Positions 53,701 through 63,193 are shown, counted from the stretch's first letter. The stretch: 64,000 bases of DNA from Formosa haliotis (GCF_001685485.1 NZ_BDEL01000001.1:2973501-3037500), one strand, 5' to 3'. Numbers and translations are program-made. The notes: generated by a model from the sequence alone, not told the origin.

Positions 53701-54046
53701 GTTTGATTACCATATGAATGATGACTTAGGACGTATGGTATTAAACCCAGATGTAGTAGTACGTTCTCGTGGTGTTATGGAAAAATGTTCTATGTGTATT
53801 CAAATGACACAAAAAACGATCCTTGATGCGAAACGTGATGGACGTTTTATTAAAGATGGTGAATTCCAAACCGCTTGTTCTGCAGCATGTAGCAGTGGAG
53901 CCATGGTATTTGGAGATATTAATGACAAAGACAGTAAGGTATCAAAACTTACAGAAGATAATCGTACGTACCACTTGTTAGAGCATATTGGAACAAAACC
54001 TAATGTGATGTACCAAACAAAAGTGAGAAATACAACAGAAGCATAA
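50762..54046 (+). CDS. actB: Alternative complex III subunit ActB (molybdopterin-like plus iron-sulfur protein)
   Basis: 1094 residues. A Tat-like signal is internal (STTRRDFLKYVGFSTAAASL, residues about 50-70), followed by a lipobox-like LAACEGP, so the protein is exported and may be lipidated. The first 700 residues resemble a molybdopterin oxidoreductase but the cofactor is not expected in ActB. The C-terminal ferredoxin part has four cysteine clusters: CTGCGACVIAC, CQHCNHAPCETVC, CVGTRYCANNC and CSMCIQMTQ with a distal CSAAC. It relays electrons to the cytochromes. Confidence 0.94.
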   Translation: MSSNKKYWKSVEELNENSSIVEALKQNEFVEEIPTDEFLGDKATLESSSTTRRDFLKYVGFSTAAASLAACEGPVIKSIPYVVQPENIIPGVANYYATTIADGFDFASVLVKTREGRPIKIENNSLAKTNGNANARVNASVLGLYDSLRVQGPLKEGNPISWSDFNAEITSKLSSIGSGGKDIVLLTQTFASPSTERLINIFKEKYGNVRHVVYDAISESAALDAYQAKYGRRGLANYNFAQADTIVSIGADFIGDWQGGGYDAGYSAGRIPKEGKMSRHIQFEANMSLTGANADNRIPCTPSQQKVALAKLYGYIVGSSVSGTLPEHIEAAVKKAADLLKKSGRAGVVVTGIQDVNAQALVLEINAALRSKAFKPRVTVFTRQGNDKDVAKLVADMNAGRVGAVIMSGVNPLYTLPNAAAFAEGLAKTDLAVTFSMKLDETASQTQYLAAAPHYLESWGDVELKRGHYALTQPTIRPLFDTKQFQDALLAWTGNSSTYHDFIKETWNSGILGDSNFNQALHDGSFIPGPLGALVNGVSKQTIETTKTTLVGKKDRTWAGKVIHDAAVGIGLAKEDQEGYVTTTSTKTVGGDADSSSNEFDGANAISGAAAASALVASATSEGLELVLYSKTGMGDGQQANNPWLQEFPDPISRASWDNYLTVSKADAEALGLSNRHVANGGLNGSYAKVTVNGVTLERVPVLIQPGQAKGSVGLAFGYGRTEGLKEEMKTGVNAFGLYQDFNTVQNVSVSAAAGEHEFACVQLHNTLMGRGDIVKETTLEIFNTKDKAEWNSTPVVSLNHVETPVTSPDVDLWSEFDRTIGHHFNLSIDLNACTGCGACVIACHAENNVPVVGKSEIRRSRDMHWLRIDRYYSSDDTFSEDNTKKDEFSGLWGDKGSLGGFGELEHASDNPQVAFQPVMCQHCNHAPCETVCPVAATSHGRQGQNHMAYNRCVGTRYCANNCPYKVRRFNWFLYNGNDEFDYHMNDDLGRMVLNPDVVVRSRGVMEKCSMCIQMTQKTILDAKRDGRFIKDGEFQTACSAACSSGAMVFGDINDKDSKVSKLTEDNRTYHLLEHIGTKPNVMYQTKVRNTTEA

Positions 54047-54076
54047 TAACGAATCAAGAAATAATTAGATAAGGAT

Positions 54077-55528
54077 ATGGCGTCTCATTACGAAGCACCT
54101 ATTAGAAGACCTTTAGTTACAGGTGAAAAATCATACCACGATGTATCGGTGGATGTAGCACGACCTGTAGAAGGAAAAGCGAATAAATTATGGTGGATAG
54201 TCTTTTCTATTGCCTTAGTAGCTTTCCTTTGGGGATTAGGATGTATTTTATACACAGTATCAACTGGTATTGGAACTTGGGGTTTAAATAAAACCGTAGG
54301 TTGGGCCTGGGATATTACCAACTTTGTTTGGTGGGTAGGTATTGGTCACGCAGGAACATTAATTTCTGCAGTACTTTTATTATTCCGTCAAAAATGGAGA
54401 ATGGCAATTAACAGATCTGCAGAAGCAATGACCATTTTCTCGGTTGTACAAGCAGGTTTATTCCCAATTATTCACATGGGTCGTCCATGGTTAGGATATT
54501 GGGTATTACCTATTCCAAACCAATTTGGTTCGTTATGGGTTAACTTTAACTCTCCTTTACTTTGGGATGTATTTGCAATTTCTACTTATTTATCTGTATC
54601 ATTAGTTTTCTGGTGGACAGGTTTATTACCAGATTTTGCTATGCTTAGAGATAGAGCTGTTAAACCATTCCAAAAACAAATCTATTCTATTTTAAGTTTT
54701 GGTTGGTCTGGACGTGCTAAAGACTGGCAACGTTTTGAAGAGGTATCTTTAGTACTTGCAGGTTTAGCAACACCACTTGTACTTTCTGTACACACTATTG
54801 TATCTTTTGACTTCGCAACTTCGGTGATACCAGGATGGCATACTACCATTTTCCCTCCTTATTTCGTTGCAGGTGCAATTTTCTCTGGATTCGCAATGGT
54901 AAACACACTTCTTATTATTATGAGAAAAGTGTGTAACCTAGAAGATTATATTACAGTACAACATATCGAATTAATGAATATTGTAATTATGTTAACCGGA
55001 TCTATTGTAGGGGTAGCATATATTACAGAGTTATTCATGGCTTGGTATTCTGGAGTAGAATACGAACAATACGCGTTCTTAAATAGAGCAACTGGTCCTT
55101 ATGCTTGGGCATACTGGATGATGATGTCTTGTAACGTATTTTCACCACAATTTATGTGGTTTAAAAAACTAAGAACAAGTATCATGTTCTCCTTCTTTAT
55201 CTCTATCGTGGTAAATATAGGTATGTGGTTCGAGCGTTTCGTAATTATTGTAACATCGTTACACAGAGATTACTTACCATCGTCATGGACCATGTTCTCT
55301 CCTACATTTGTAGATATAGGAATTTTTATTGGAACCATAGGATTCTTCTTTGTATTATTCTTATTATATGCTAGAACATTCCCTGTTATTGCACAAGCTG
55401 AAGTTAAGACGATTTTAAAATCATCTGGAGAGCGTTATAAAAAGATTAGAGAAAGAGGTGATAGTTTGGTAGGAACCGGAGCTGATGCTAGAACATCTGG
55501 AACCTCAGTTAATAACTCAAAAAATTAA
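54077..55528 (+). CDS. actC: Alternative complex III subunit ActC (NrfD/PsrC-like)
   Basis: Quinol-binding integral membrane subunit of about ten helices, 483 residues. NrfD-like features include WWVGIGHAGTLISAVLLLFR and MGRPWLGYWVLPIPNQFG. It follows actB by 30 bp and is 9 bp ahead of actD. Function as the quinol-oxidation and proton-coupling subunit is known for the family. Confidence 0.95.
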   Translation: MASHYEAPIRRPLVTGEKSYHDVSVDVARPVEGKANKLWWIVFSIALVAFLWGLGCILYTVSTGIGTWGLNKTVGWAWDITNFVWWVGIGHAGTLISAVLLLFRQKWRMAINRSAEAMTIFSVVQAGLFPIIHMGRPWLGYWVLPIPNQFGSLWVNFNSPLLWDVFAISTYLSVSLVFWWTGLLPDFAMLRDRAVKPFQKQIYSILSFGWSGRAKDWQRFEEVSLVLAGLATPLVLSVHTIVSFDFATSVIPGWHTTIFPPYFVAGAIFSGFAMVNTLLIIMRKVCNLEDYITVQHIELMNIVIMLTGSIVGVAYITELFMAWYSGVEYEQYAFLNRATGPYAWAYWMMMSCNVFSPQFMWFKKLRTSIMFSFFISIVVNIGMWFERFVIIVTSLHRDYLPSSWTMFSPTFVDIGIFIGTIGFFFVLFLLYARTFPVIAQAEVKTILKSSGERYKKIRERGDSLVGTGADARTSGTSVNNSKN

Positions 55529-55537
55529 AAGTAGCAT

Positions 55538-56071
55538 ATGGAATCTTCAAAAGTTATTCACGCTATTTATACAGACGACGATATTTTAATGTCTGCGGTT
55601 AAAGATGTACGTGCAGCAAAATATCATATAGACGAAATATATACACCTTTTCCAGTTCACGGACTAGATAAAGCCATGGGATTAGCACCAACACGTCTTG
55701 CCATTACAGCTTTTATTTACGGATGTATTGGTTTAACAGTGGCTACAGTTATGATGAATTTTATTATGATTGAAGATTGGCCTCAAGATATAGGTGGTAA
55801 GCCAAGTTTTAGTTATCTAGAAAACATGCCGGCTTTCGTGCCAATTATGTTCGAGCTTACGGTATTTTTTGCAGCCCACTTAATGGTTATTACCTTTTAC
55901 TTAAGAAGTAGAATGTGGCCATTTAAATCGGCTGAAAATCCAGATCCAAGAACAACCGATGATCATTTTTTAATGGAACTATCAGTCGCTAATCACAATG
56001 AAATTGATATGGCTGAATTCTTAAAGAATACAGGTGCAGTAGAAGTTAATTTAGTAGAAAAAGCGAATTAA
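55538..56071 (+). CDS. actD: Alternative complex III subunit ActD (DUF3341)
   Basis: 177 residues; a soluble N-terminal domain (DEIYTPFPVHGLDKAMGL) and two transmembrane helices (about 55-78 and 98-125). It anchors the peripheral part of the complex. Length and motif PFPVHGLD are diagnostic of the family. Confidence 0.94.
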   Translation: MESSKVIHAIYTDDDILMSAVKDVRAAKYHIDEIYTPFPVHGLDKAMGLAPTRLAITAFIYGCIGLTVATVMMNFIMIEDWPQDIGGKPSFSYLENMPAFVPIMFELTVFFAAHLMVITFYLRSRMWPFKSAENPDPRTTDDHFLMELSVANHNEIDMAEFLKNTGAVEVNLVEKAN

Positions 56072-56080
56072 TACAGACCA

Positions 56081-56638
56081 ATGAGAAGCTTAATAAAAAT
56101 ATTAGTCATAGCCGTAGTTTTAATATCTGCAGTATCTTGTCAAGAAAACGGCAGACCTAACTATCAGTTTATGCCAAACATGTACGAGTCTGTTGGGTAC
56201 GAAACATATAGTGAAACTTCAGCTTTTAGAAATGGAGTAGAAGCACAATTACCTGTAGAAGGGACCATATCTCGAGGACATCTTCCTATAGATATCGATA
56301 ACACTTTAGAAGGGTATAACGACGCTAAAGAAAATTTAAAAAGTCCGTTAGATTCTACAGCTATAGATACCAAACGTGGTAAAGAATTATACGACATTTA
56401 TTGTGGTATTTGCCATGGTACTAAAGGTGATGGTCAAGGTAACTTAGTAAAGAGAGAAAAGATTTTAGGAGTTCCTCAGTACGACGATAAAGGACGTAAC
56501 ATCACTGTAGGTAGTGTGTATCATACTATACATTACGGAAAAAACGCAATGGGTTCTTATAGCAATCAATTGTTAGAAGAAGAGCGTTGGCAAGTTGCTG
56601 CTTATGTTATGAAATTAAAAGCAGATTTAGAAAAGTAA
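56081..56638 (+). CDS. actE: Alternative complex III subunit ActE (monoheme cytochrome c lipoprotein)
   Basis: 185 residues. Lipoprotein signal (VVLISAVSCQEN, Cys about residue 20), then PNYQFMPNMYESVGYET, then a class I cytochrome c with CGICHGTKGDGQG and a distal Met (NAMGSY). It accepts electrons within the complex and probably passes them towards the oxidase. Confidence 0.94.
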   Translation: MRSLIKILVIAVVLISAVSCQENGRPNYQFMPNMYESVGYETYSETSAFRNGVEAQLPVEGTISRGHLPIDIDNTLEGYNDAKENLKSPLDSTAIDTKRGKELYDIYCGICHGTKGDGQGNLVKREKILGVPQYDDKGRNITVGSVYHTIHYGKNAMGSYSNQLLEEERWQVAAYVMKLKADLEK

Positions 56639-56666
56639 GTCGATTAGATAAAGATTATATATAGAT

Positions 56667-58031
56667 ATGTACACATTTTCAAATAAATTAAAGACATTTT
56701 CTTTCGCTCTAATGATTTTAGGAGTATTAGGAGTAGGATATGGTTTTTTGTCTTCTCATAAATCTTTAGATGAAGTAAAAACTATGTTGGCCGATGAAGC
56801 TGCGCATCATGGAGGAGGACACGGTGAGGCGCATGCCACACATGAAGTTGAAAGTCACGACATGCATGCCGATGCAGAACATGGTGAAGTTGCACATGCA
56901 GAAGCCGATGCTCATCATGGCGATGAACACGCTAAACACGTACAGCACCAAATTGCTAACAGACCTTGGTCTGCATTATACGTAGCGGCTTTCTTTTTTA
57001 TGATGATTGCATTAGGAGCCTTAGCTTTCTACGCTATTCAATTTGCCGCTCAAGCCGGATGGTCTCCAGTACTTTTTAGAGTTATGGAAGGTATTACAGC
57101 ATACTTATTACCAGGGGCAGTAATTGTACTTTTAATTGCTGTTGCTTCCGGTACTATTGGCCATTACAATTTATTTGTATGGATGGACCCAGAAGTTGTA
57201 GCACACGATAAATTAATTCAGAATAAATCGGGTTGGTTAAACATAGGTATGTTTGCTTTTAGAGGTGCTATCTTTATTGCAGGATGGTGTACTTACAGAC
57301 ATTTTGCGCGTAAATTTTCACTGGCTCAGGATGAATCTGATGACAATAGAAACTTTAAAAAATCATTCCGTATCGCAGCAGGATTCTTAGTATTCTTTAT
57401 TTATACAGAATCTATGATGTCTTGGGATTGGATTATGAGTGTAGATCCACACTGGTTTAGTACCTTATTTGGATGGTATGTATTTGCAAGTTTATTTGTA
57501 AGTGGTATTACAGTTATAGCGTTAATTACAATTTACTTTAAATCGAAAGGATTATTACCATTAGTAAACGATAGCCATATTCACGATTTAGCTAAATTTA
57601 TGTTCGGGATTAGTATTTTCTGGACGTACTTATGGTTCTCTCAATTCTTACTTATATGGTATGCAAATATTCCAGAGGAAGTAACGTATTTCGTTACTCG
57701 TATAGAAGATTATAAATTACCTTTCTTCGGTATGGTAGCCTTAAACTTCTTATTTCCTTTATTAATATTAATGAATAGCGATTATAAGCGTATACCTTGG
57801 TTCGTAGTTTCTGCAGGTATCGTCATTTTATTCGGTCACTATATGGATATTTTCGTAATGATTATGCCTGCAACTGTAGGAGATAGATGGTTTATTGGTA
57901 TTCCAGAAATTAGTTCAATAATGCTTTTCGCAGGATTGTTTATATTTGTGGTGTTTACATCATTATCTAAAGTATCTTTACTTGCAAAACGAAACCCATT
58001 AATTAAGGAAAGTGAACACTTCCATTATTAA
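56667..58031 (+). CDS. actF: Alternative complex III subunit ActF (NrfD/PsrC-like, His-rich N-terminus)
   Basis: Second quinol-type membrane subunit, 454 residues, about ten helices. Between the first helix and the rest lies a 45-residue insert (about 35-82) extremely rich in His (for example HHGGGHGEAHATHEVESHD), a candidate metal-binding loop. Helix motifs such as SMMSWDWIMSVDPHWFSTLF identify the family. It is followed by coxB 41 bp later. Confidence 0.94.
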   Translation: MYTFSNKLKTFSFALMILGVLGVGYGFLSSHKSLDEVKTMLADEAAHHGGGHGEAHATHEVESHDMHADAEHGEVAHAEADAHHGDEHAKHVQHQIANRPWSALYVAAFFFMMIALGALAFYAIQFAAQAGWSPVLFRVMEGITAYLLPGAVIVLLIAVASGTIGHYNLFVWMDPEVVAHDKLIQNKSGWLNIGMFAFRGAIFIAGWCTYRHFARKFSLAQDESDDNRNFKKSFRIAAGFLVFFIYTESMMSWDWIMSVDPHWFSTLFGWYVFASLFVSGITVIALITIYFKSKGLLPLVNDSHIHDLAKFMFGISIFWTYLWFSQFLLIWYANIPEEVTYFVTRIEDYKLPFFGMVALNFLFPLLILMNSDYKRIPWFVVSAGIVILFGHYMDIFVMIMPATVGDRWFIGIPEISSIMLFAGLFIFVVFTSLSKVSLLAKRNPLIKESEHFHY

Positions 58032-58072
58032 CGACCACTAACAGTAACATATAAAGACCAACAACAACCAAT

Positions 58073-59143
58073 ATGACTGCTTTATTTACAATTTTAGTTT
58101 TAGTATTTATATTAATTGCCATCTGGCAAATGGTAAAAATTTTCGATCTTGCTCAAGTAGGTCAGGAAGAAAATAACCAAATCGCTACAGATAAAGATAA
58201 TTCTATGAATGCTTACCTTATGGTAGGTTTCTTAATCTTTATTTATGCTATAACCATAGTATGTATCGTAAAATGGGGCGATTTACCACTGTTGTCTAAT
58301 TCAGCTTCAGCGCACGGACCAGACATAGATAATTTAATGATTATCTCTTTAGTGCTTATTTTTATTGTTCAGACTATAACTCAGTTCTTATTACATTATT
58401 TCGCTTTTAAATATAAAGGTGAAAAGGGTAAAAAAGCATTGTTTTTTGCCGATAACAATATGTTAGAAGCGATTTGGACCATTATACCAGTTATTACTTT
58501 AGCAGGTTTAATTATTTATGGATTATTCACTTGGACGAGCATTATGAATGTGAACGAAGACGATGATCCTATAGTTATCGAATTATACGCACAACAGTTT
58601 AACTGGAAAGCGCGATATGGTGGTAACGATAATACCTTAGGAAAAGCAAATGTTAGATTGATTGATATAGATCGTGCTAATATTTTAGGTTTAGATGAAT
58701 CTGATCCAAATGCACAAGACGATATTATAACTTCAGAATTACATTTACCAGTAGGTAAGCCAGTATTATTTAAAATGCGTTCGCAAGACGTATTACACTC
58801 GGCTTATATGCCTCACTTTAGAGCACAAATGAACTGTGTTCCAGGTATGATTACACAATTTGGCTTTACACCAACCATTACTACAGCCGAAATGCGTCAG
58901 AATCCTGATATGGCTAAAAAAGTAAAACGTATTAATGAAATTCGAACTGAAAACAGTAAAGAATTAGTGGCCAAAGGTGAATCAGCTTTAGACCCTTACG
59001 AATTCGATTATTTATTATTGTGTAATAAAATATGTGGAAAATCACATTACAATATGCAAATGAAAATAATCGTAGAATCTCAAGAAGATTACGATGCTTG
59101 GCTTAAAGAGCAAAAGATTTTCAAGAATTCTCTAGTTAACTAA
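58073..59143 (+). CDS. coxB: Cytochrome c oxidase subunit II
   Basis: 356 residues: three N-terminal hydrophobic stretches (about 5-20, 50-68 and 85-108), one further helix (IIPVITLAGLIIYGLFT) and a periplasmic cupredoxin domain holding CuA. Ligands are visible in DVLHSAYMPHFRAQM and LLCNKICGKSHYNMQM (C-x3-C-x3-H-x2-M). It accepts electrons from cytochrome c or the alternative complex III. It is 32 bp ahead of coxA. Confidence 0.95.
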   Translation: MTALFTILVLVFILIAIWQMVKIFDLAQVGQEENNQIATDKDNSMNAYLMVGFLIFIYAITIVCIVKWGDLPLLSNSASAHGPDIDNLMIISLVLIFIVQTITQFLLHYFAFKYKGEKGKKALFFADNNMLEAIWTIIPVITLAGLIIYGLFTWTSIMNVNEDDDPIVIELYAQQFNWKARYGGNDNTLGKANVRLIDIDRANILGLDESDPNAQDDIITSELHLPVGKPVLFKMRSQDVLHSAYMPHFRAQMNCVPGMITQFGFTPTITTAEMRQNPDMAKKVKRINEIRTENSKELVAKGESALDPYEFDYLLLCNKICGKSHYNMQMKIIVESQEDYDAWLKEQKIFKNSLVN

Positions 59144-59175
59144 TACCAATAAGACTTAAAAACCGAAATTAGATT

Positions 59176-60969
59176 ATGTCAGCACACGCAGATACTCACG
59201 CACACGACGACGACCACGGACATCATCATAAACAAACTTTTATTACCAAATATATATTTAGTACAGATCATAAAATGATCTCTAAACAATATTTGATAAC
59301 AGGAACACTTATGGGGGTTATTGGAGTCCTTATGTCTATAATGTTCCGTATGCAAATTGCATGGCCAGAACAACCTAATGTTTTATTTGAAGCATTATTA
59401 GGAAAATGGGCACCAGGAGGTGTTATGGATGCCGATATTTATTTAGCCTTAGTTACTATACATGGTACCATCATGGTTTTCTTTGTACTTACTGCGGGTT
59501 TAAGTGGTACGTTTAGTAACCTGTTAATTCCGTTGCAAATTGGTGCACGAGATATGGCCTCTGGATTCCTTAACATGGTATCGTACTGGTTATTTTTCTT
59601 ATCTAGTATTGTTATGTTATCTTCTCTATTTGTAGAGGCAGGACCAGCAGCAGCAGGGTGGACTATTTATCCGCCGCTATCAGCCTTACCAATGGCACAA
59701 GGTGGTTCTGGTATGGGAATGACACTTTGGTTAGTATCTATGGCATTGTTTATTGCTTCTTCTTTATTAGGATCGCTAAACTATATTGTAACCGTTATTA
59801 ACTTACGTACAACTGGTATGTCTATGACGAGATTACCACTTACTATTTGGGCATTCTTTGTAACTGCTATTATAGGTGTGGTATCGTTCCCAGTATTATT
59901 ATCTGCGGCTTTATTATTAATCATGGATAGAAGTTTTGGAACCTCATTCTTCTTATCAGATATATTTATTCAAGGTGAAGTATTACATTACCAAGGTGGA
60001 TCTCCGGTATTATTCGAACATTTATTTTGGTTCTTAGGTCACCCTGAAGTATATATTGTAATCTTACCTGCCATGGGTATCGTTTCAGAAATTATGGCGG
60101 CAAATTCACGTAAACCTATTTTTGGTTACCGTGCGATGATTGTTTCTATATTAGCGATTGCATTCCTTTCAACAATTGTTTGGGGTCACCACATGTTTAT
60201 CTCAGGAATGAATCCATTCTTAGGTTCTGTATTTACATTTACAACCTTATTAATTGCTATACCATCTGCTGTAAAAGCCTTTAACTGGATTACAACCATC
60301 TGGAAGGGTAATATTCAAATGAATACGGCCATGTTATTCTCTATTGGTTTTGTTTCAACTTTTATAACTGGAGGTTTAACAGGAATCATCTTAGGTGATA
60401 GTGCTTTAGATATTAACGTACACGATACGTATTTCGTTATTGCTCACTTCCACTTAGTAATGGGTATATCTGCCCTTTATGGTATGTTTGCTGGAATTTA
60501 TCACTGGTATCCTAAAATGTTTGGTAGAATGATGAATAAAAACTTAGGGTATATTCACTTCTGGGTTACGGCAATTTGTGCTTACGGTGTATTTTTCCCA
60601 ATGCACTTTATCGGAATGGCAGGTTTACCAAGACGTTACTATACAAACTCAAATTTCCCATTATTTGATGATTTAGCCGATGTAAACAAAGTAATTACTG
60701 TATTTGCTATTATTGGTGCTATCTTCCAAATAGTATTTTTATACAACTTCTTTGTAAGCATGTTCTACGGAAAACGTGCGCCACAAAACCCTTGGAGATC
60801 TACAACTTTAGAATGGACTACACCAGTAGAACATATTCACGGAAACTGGCCAGGAGAAATTCCTTCTGTACACCGTTGGGCTTACGATTATAGTAAACCA
60901 GGTTACGATGTAGATTTTGTACCTCAAAATGTACCATTAAAAGAAGGAGAAGAGGAATTACAACACTAA
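59176..60969 (+). CDS. coxA: Cytochrome c oxidase subunit I
   Basis: Haem-copper catalytic subunit reducing oxygen and pumping protons. 597 residues and 12 helices. Ligands: VTIHGTIMVFF (low-spin haem His), FLGHPEVYIVILP (CuB His and cross-linked Tyr), VWGHHMF, and HDTYFVIAHFHLVMG. The N-terminus is His/Asp-rich (THAHDDDHGHHHK). Subunit III is not in the window. The gene ends the act-cox operon, closed by a hairpin at 60992. Confidence 0.97.
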   Translation: MSAHADTHAHDDDHGHHHKQTFITKYIFSTDHKMISKQYLITGTLMGVIGVLMSIMFRMQIAWPEQPNVLFEALLGKWAPGGVMDADIYLALVTIHGTIMVFFVLTAGLSGTFSNLLIPLQIGARDMASGFLNMVSYWLFFLSSIVMLSSLFVEAGPAAAGWTIYPPLSALPMAQGGSGMGMTLWLVSMALFIASSLLGSLNYIVTVINLRTTGMSMTRLPLTIWAFFVTAIIGVVSFPVLLSAALLLIMDRSFGTSFFLSDIFIQGEVLHYQGGSPVLFEHLFWFLGHPEVYIVILPAMGIVSEIMAANSRKPIFGYRAMIVSILAIAFLSTIVWGHHMFISGMNPFLGSVFTFTTLLIAIPSAVKAFNWITTIWKGNIQMNTAMLFSIGFVSTFITGGLTGIILGDSALDINVHDTYFVIAHFHLVMGISALYGMFAGIYHWYPKMFGRMMNKNLGYIHFWVTAICAYGVFFPMHFIGMAGLPRRYYTNSNFPLFDDLADVNKVITVFAIIGAIFQIVFLYNFFVSMFYGKRAPQNPWRSTTLEWTTPVEHIHGNWPGEIPSVHRWAYDYSKPGYDVDFVPQNVPLKEGEEELQH

Positions 60970-60991
60970 TTCAATATCCTAAAACATATTT

Positions 60992-61025
60992 AAAAGCCTT
61001 TTCATACCGTTTGAAAAGGCTTTTT
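60992..61025 (+). terminator. Terminator of the act-cox operon
   Basis: 13-bp stem AAAAGCCTTTTCA (60992-61004) / TGAAAAGGCTTTT (61012-61024), 7-nt loop, then T. Confidence 0.85.
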
Positions 61026-61053
61026 CTTTATATTATAGCTTTGTAAATTGTAT

Positions 61054-61869
61054 ATGAAAAAAGTCTTTACCATACTCGGAGTTATATTAATAGTTGGTGT
61101 TTATGCTTATGATTATTATCTGAGTCATGAAGTTGATTTTACCTCAGATGGTACGACTTTGCCTAAAGCCCACAATAATACAAAAGACAATGCCTATTAC
61201 TTACCAACCTCTACTACGGGGGCGGTAGTGTTTCATAATAATTATGTGTTGTCGTATAACGAAAATCATGAACAAGCAGAGTGGGTAGCCTATCATTTAA
61301 AACAATCAGATATTGTTTATACCGATAGGAAACGACCTTATTTTAATGAAGATAAGGCTGTAAAAACGAAATCTGCAGATTGGCGTAGTTATAAGAACTC
61401 CGGATACGATAAGGGGCATTTATGTCCGGCAGGAGATCGTAAATATTCTGAAGATGCCTATCACGAAACGTTTTTAACTAGTAATATTTCCCCTCAAAAT
61501 CACGATTTTAATGCTGGAATTTGGAATGATTTAGAGCAAACCGTACGGTATTGGGCAAAATCTTATAACGATGTGTATGTCGTTACCGGTGGTATTTTAA
61601 CCGATAATTTAAAAACCATAGGAAAAGATCCGGTGTCGGTTCCAAATTACTTTTATAAAATTGTTTTTAAAGATGATGGAAAACAATCTAAAATGATTGG
61701 TTTTGTCATGCCCAACAAACCTAATGTAAACGGTTCTCTTAAAGATTATGTGGTATCTGTAGACGAGATAGAAGCGCGTACTGGGATCGATTTTTTTCCT
61801 AAATTAGAAGATAGCCTAGAAAATAAATTAGAAGCCAGTACCAATACAAGAGGATGGCGATTTAGATAA
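61054..61869 (+). CDS. Secreted or membrane-anchored DNA/RNA non-specific endonuclease
   Basis: A beta-beta-alpha metal nuclease of the NUC1 family, 271 residues from the ATG at 61054 (a TTG two codons upstream is also in frame). An N-terminal hydrophobic anchor (FTILGVILIVGVYAYDYYL) is followed by the catalytic motif YDKGHLCPAGDRKYS, where Lys replaces the Arg of the usual DRGH, and the metal-binding Asn in NISPQNHDFNAGIWNDLE. It probably digests extracellular nucleic acid. Not linked to a neighbouring gene. Confidence 0.92.
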   Translation: MKKVFTILGVILIVGVYAYDYYLSHEVDFTSDGTTLPKAHNNTKDNAYYLPTSTTGAVVFHNNYVLSYNENHEQAEWVAYHLKQSDIVYTDRKRPYFNEDKAVKTKSADWRSYKNSGYDKGHLCPAGDRKYSEDAYHETFLTSNISPQNHDFNAGIWNDLEQTVRYWAKSYNDVYVVTGGILTDNLKTIGKDPVSVPNYFYKIVFKDDGKQSKMIGFVMPNKPNVNGSLKDYVVSVDEIEARTGIDFFPKLEDSLENKLEASTNTRGWRFR

Positions 61870-61928
61870 TAGCTTAAAATCTTTCAATCGACTTAAATAA
61901 TGATTTACTTTGTAGTTTTATATAGCTT

Positions 61929-62951
61929 ATGAACGAAAACCTGAATCCAGATAAAGAACATTTTTCTTCGGAAGAGATTGATATCGAAAAAGCATTACGG
62001 CCCTTATCATTTGATGATTTTGCTGGTCAAGATCAGGTTTTAGAAAATCTTAGTATTTTCGTAGAAGCTGCAAATAGACGTGGAGACGCCTTAGACCACA
62101 CCTTATTTCATGGTCCTCCAGGACTAGGTAAAACCACTTTAGCACACATTTTAGCCAACGAGTTAGGTGTTGGTATTAAAGTTACGTCTGGTCCTGTTTT
62201 AGACAAACCTGGCGATTTGGCTGGTTTACTTACCAATTTAGAAGAACGAGATGTGCTGTTTATAGACGAAATCCATAGATTGAGTCCTATTGTAGAAGAA
62301 TATTTGTATTCGGCAATGGAAGACTATAAAATAGATATCATGATCGAGTCTGGACCAAATGCTAGAACGGTTCAAATTCATTTAAATCCGTTTACACTAA
62401 TAGGCGCAACAACGCGTTCCGGATTGCTAACCGCACCTATGCGTGCACGGTTTGGGATTAGTAGTAGATTACAATATTATTCTACCGAATTATTATCGAC
62501 AATCGTCGAACGTAGTGCCGAAATTTTAAATGTACCGATCCATATGGATGCTGCTATAGAAATTGCAGGAAGAAGCCGTGGTACACCACGTATTGCTAAC
62601 GCCTTATTACGTCGTGTTCGGGATTTTGCAGAAATTAAAGGTAATGGAACCATAGATTTGGCCATCGCTCAGTTCGGATTAAAAGCCCTTAATGTAGATG
62701 CCCACGGTTTAGACGAAATGGATAATAAAATACTAACCACCATAATCGACAAGTTTAAAGGTGGTCCTGTGGGGATTACTACTTTAGCAACTGCCGTTAG
62801 TGAAAGTGCCGAAACCATTGAAGAAGTTTACGAACCCTTTTTAATTCAGCAAGGCTTTATAATGCGTACACCACGCGGACGTGAAGTTACCGAAGCGGCT
62901 TATTTGCATCTAGGACGCACCAAAGGACCGGTACAAGGCGGTTTGTTTTAA
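61929..62951 (+). CDS. ruvB: Holliday junction branch migration helicase RuvB
   Basis: AAA+ motor of the RuvABC recombination complex. 340 residues: Walker [11 protein letters not shown], Walker [11 protein letters not shown], sensor [18 protein letters not shown], and the C-terminal winged helix with [16 protein letters not shown]. Length is as usual. No ruvA or ruvC is adjacent. Confidence 0.97.
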   Translation: MNENLNPDKEHFSSEEIDIEKALRPLSFDDFAGQDQVLENLSIFVEAANRRGDALDHTLFHGPPGLGKTTLAHILANELGVGIKVTSGPVLDKPGDLAGLLTNLEERDVLFIDEIHRLSPIVEEYLYSAMEDYKIDIMIESGPNARTVQIHLNPFTLIGATTRSGLLTAPMRARFGISSRLQYYSTELLSTIVERSAEILNVPIHMDAAIEIAGRSRGTPRIANALLRRVRDFAEIKGNGTIDLAIAQFGLKALNVDAHGLDEMDNKILTTIIDKFKGGPVGITTLATAVSESAETIEEVYEPFLIQQGFIMRTPRGREVTEAAYLHLGRTKGPVQGGLF

Positions 62952-63034
62952 AGCCAATCCTAGTCTTTCAAAAAAGAAAGATAAACAGGCTAAATAGATG
63001 TGTTATTTTAATTAAAATGAGCAATCGACATATA

Positions 63035-63154
63035 CAGGGTTTGGGTGCTCTCTTCCTGGAGTTGAGAGCACTTAAGCCCTGTAGGGGAGAAACAGTTATA
63101 AATAGGATTCAGATTGTAACGGATTTTAAATCCGTGCTTATAGTCTTTTATAAC
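63035..63154 (+). repeat. Structured intergenic element (long hairpin plus nested inverted repeats)
   Basis: CAGGGTTTGGGTGCTCTC (63035-63052) and GAGAGCACTTAAGCCCTG (63064-63081) form 18 consecutive pairs if G-U is allowed, with an 11-nt loop. Next, GTTATAAA (63095-63102) and TTTATAAC (63147-63154) enclose the near-palindrome ACGGATTTTAAATCCGT (63119-63135). It lies in the leader of the next gene. A REP-like mobile element or a structured RNA are the two readings. Confidence 0.5.
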
Positions 63155-63193
63155 CAGGGCCTCAATAGATTGACTTTTTTAAAAACTACTTAT

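Noticed and set aside
63017-63193. N-terminal 59 residues of a longer reading frame before the secreted protein
   Set aside because: They translate a hairpin-rich element and would hide the signal peptide; the ATG at 63194 fits better.
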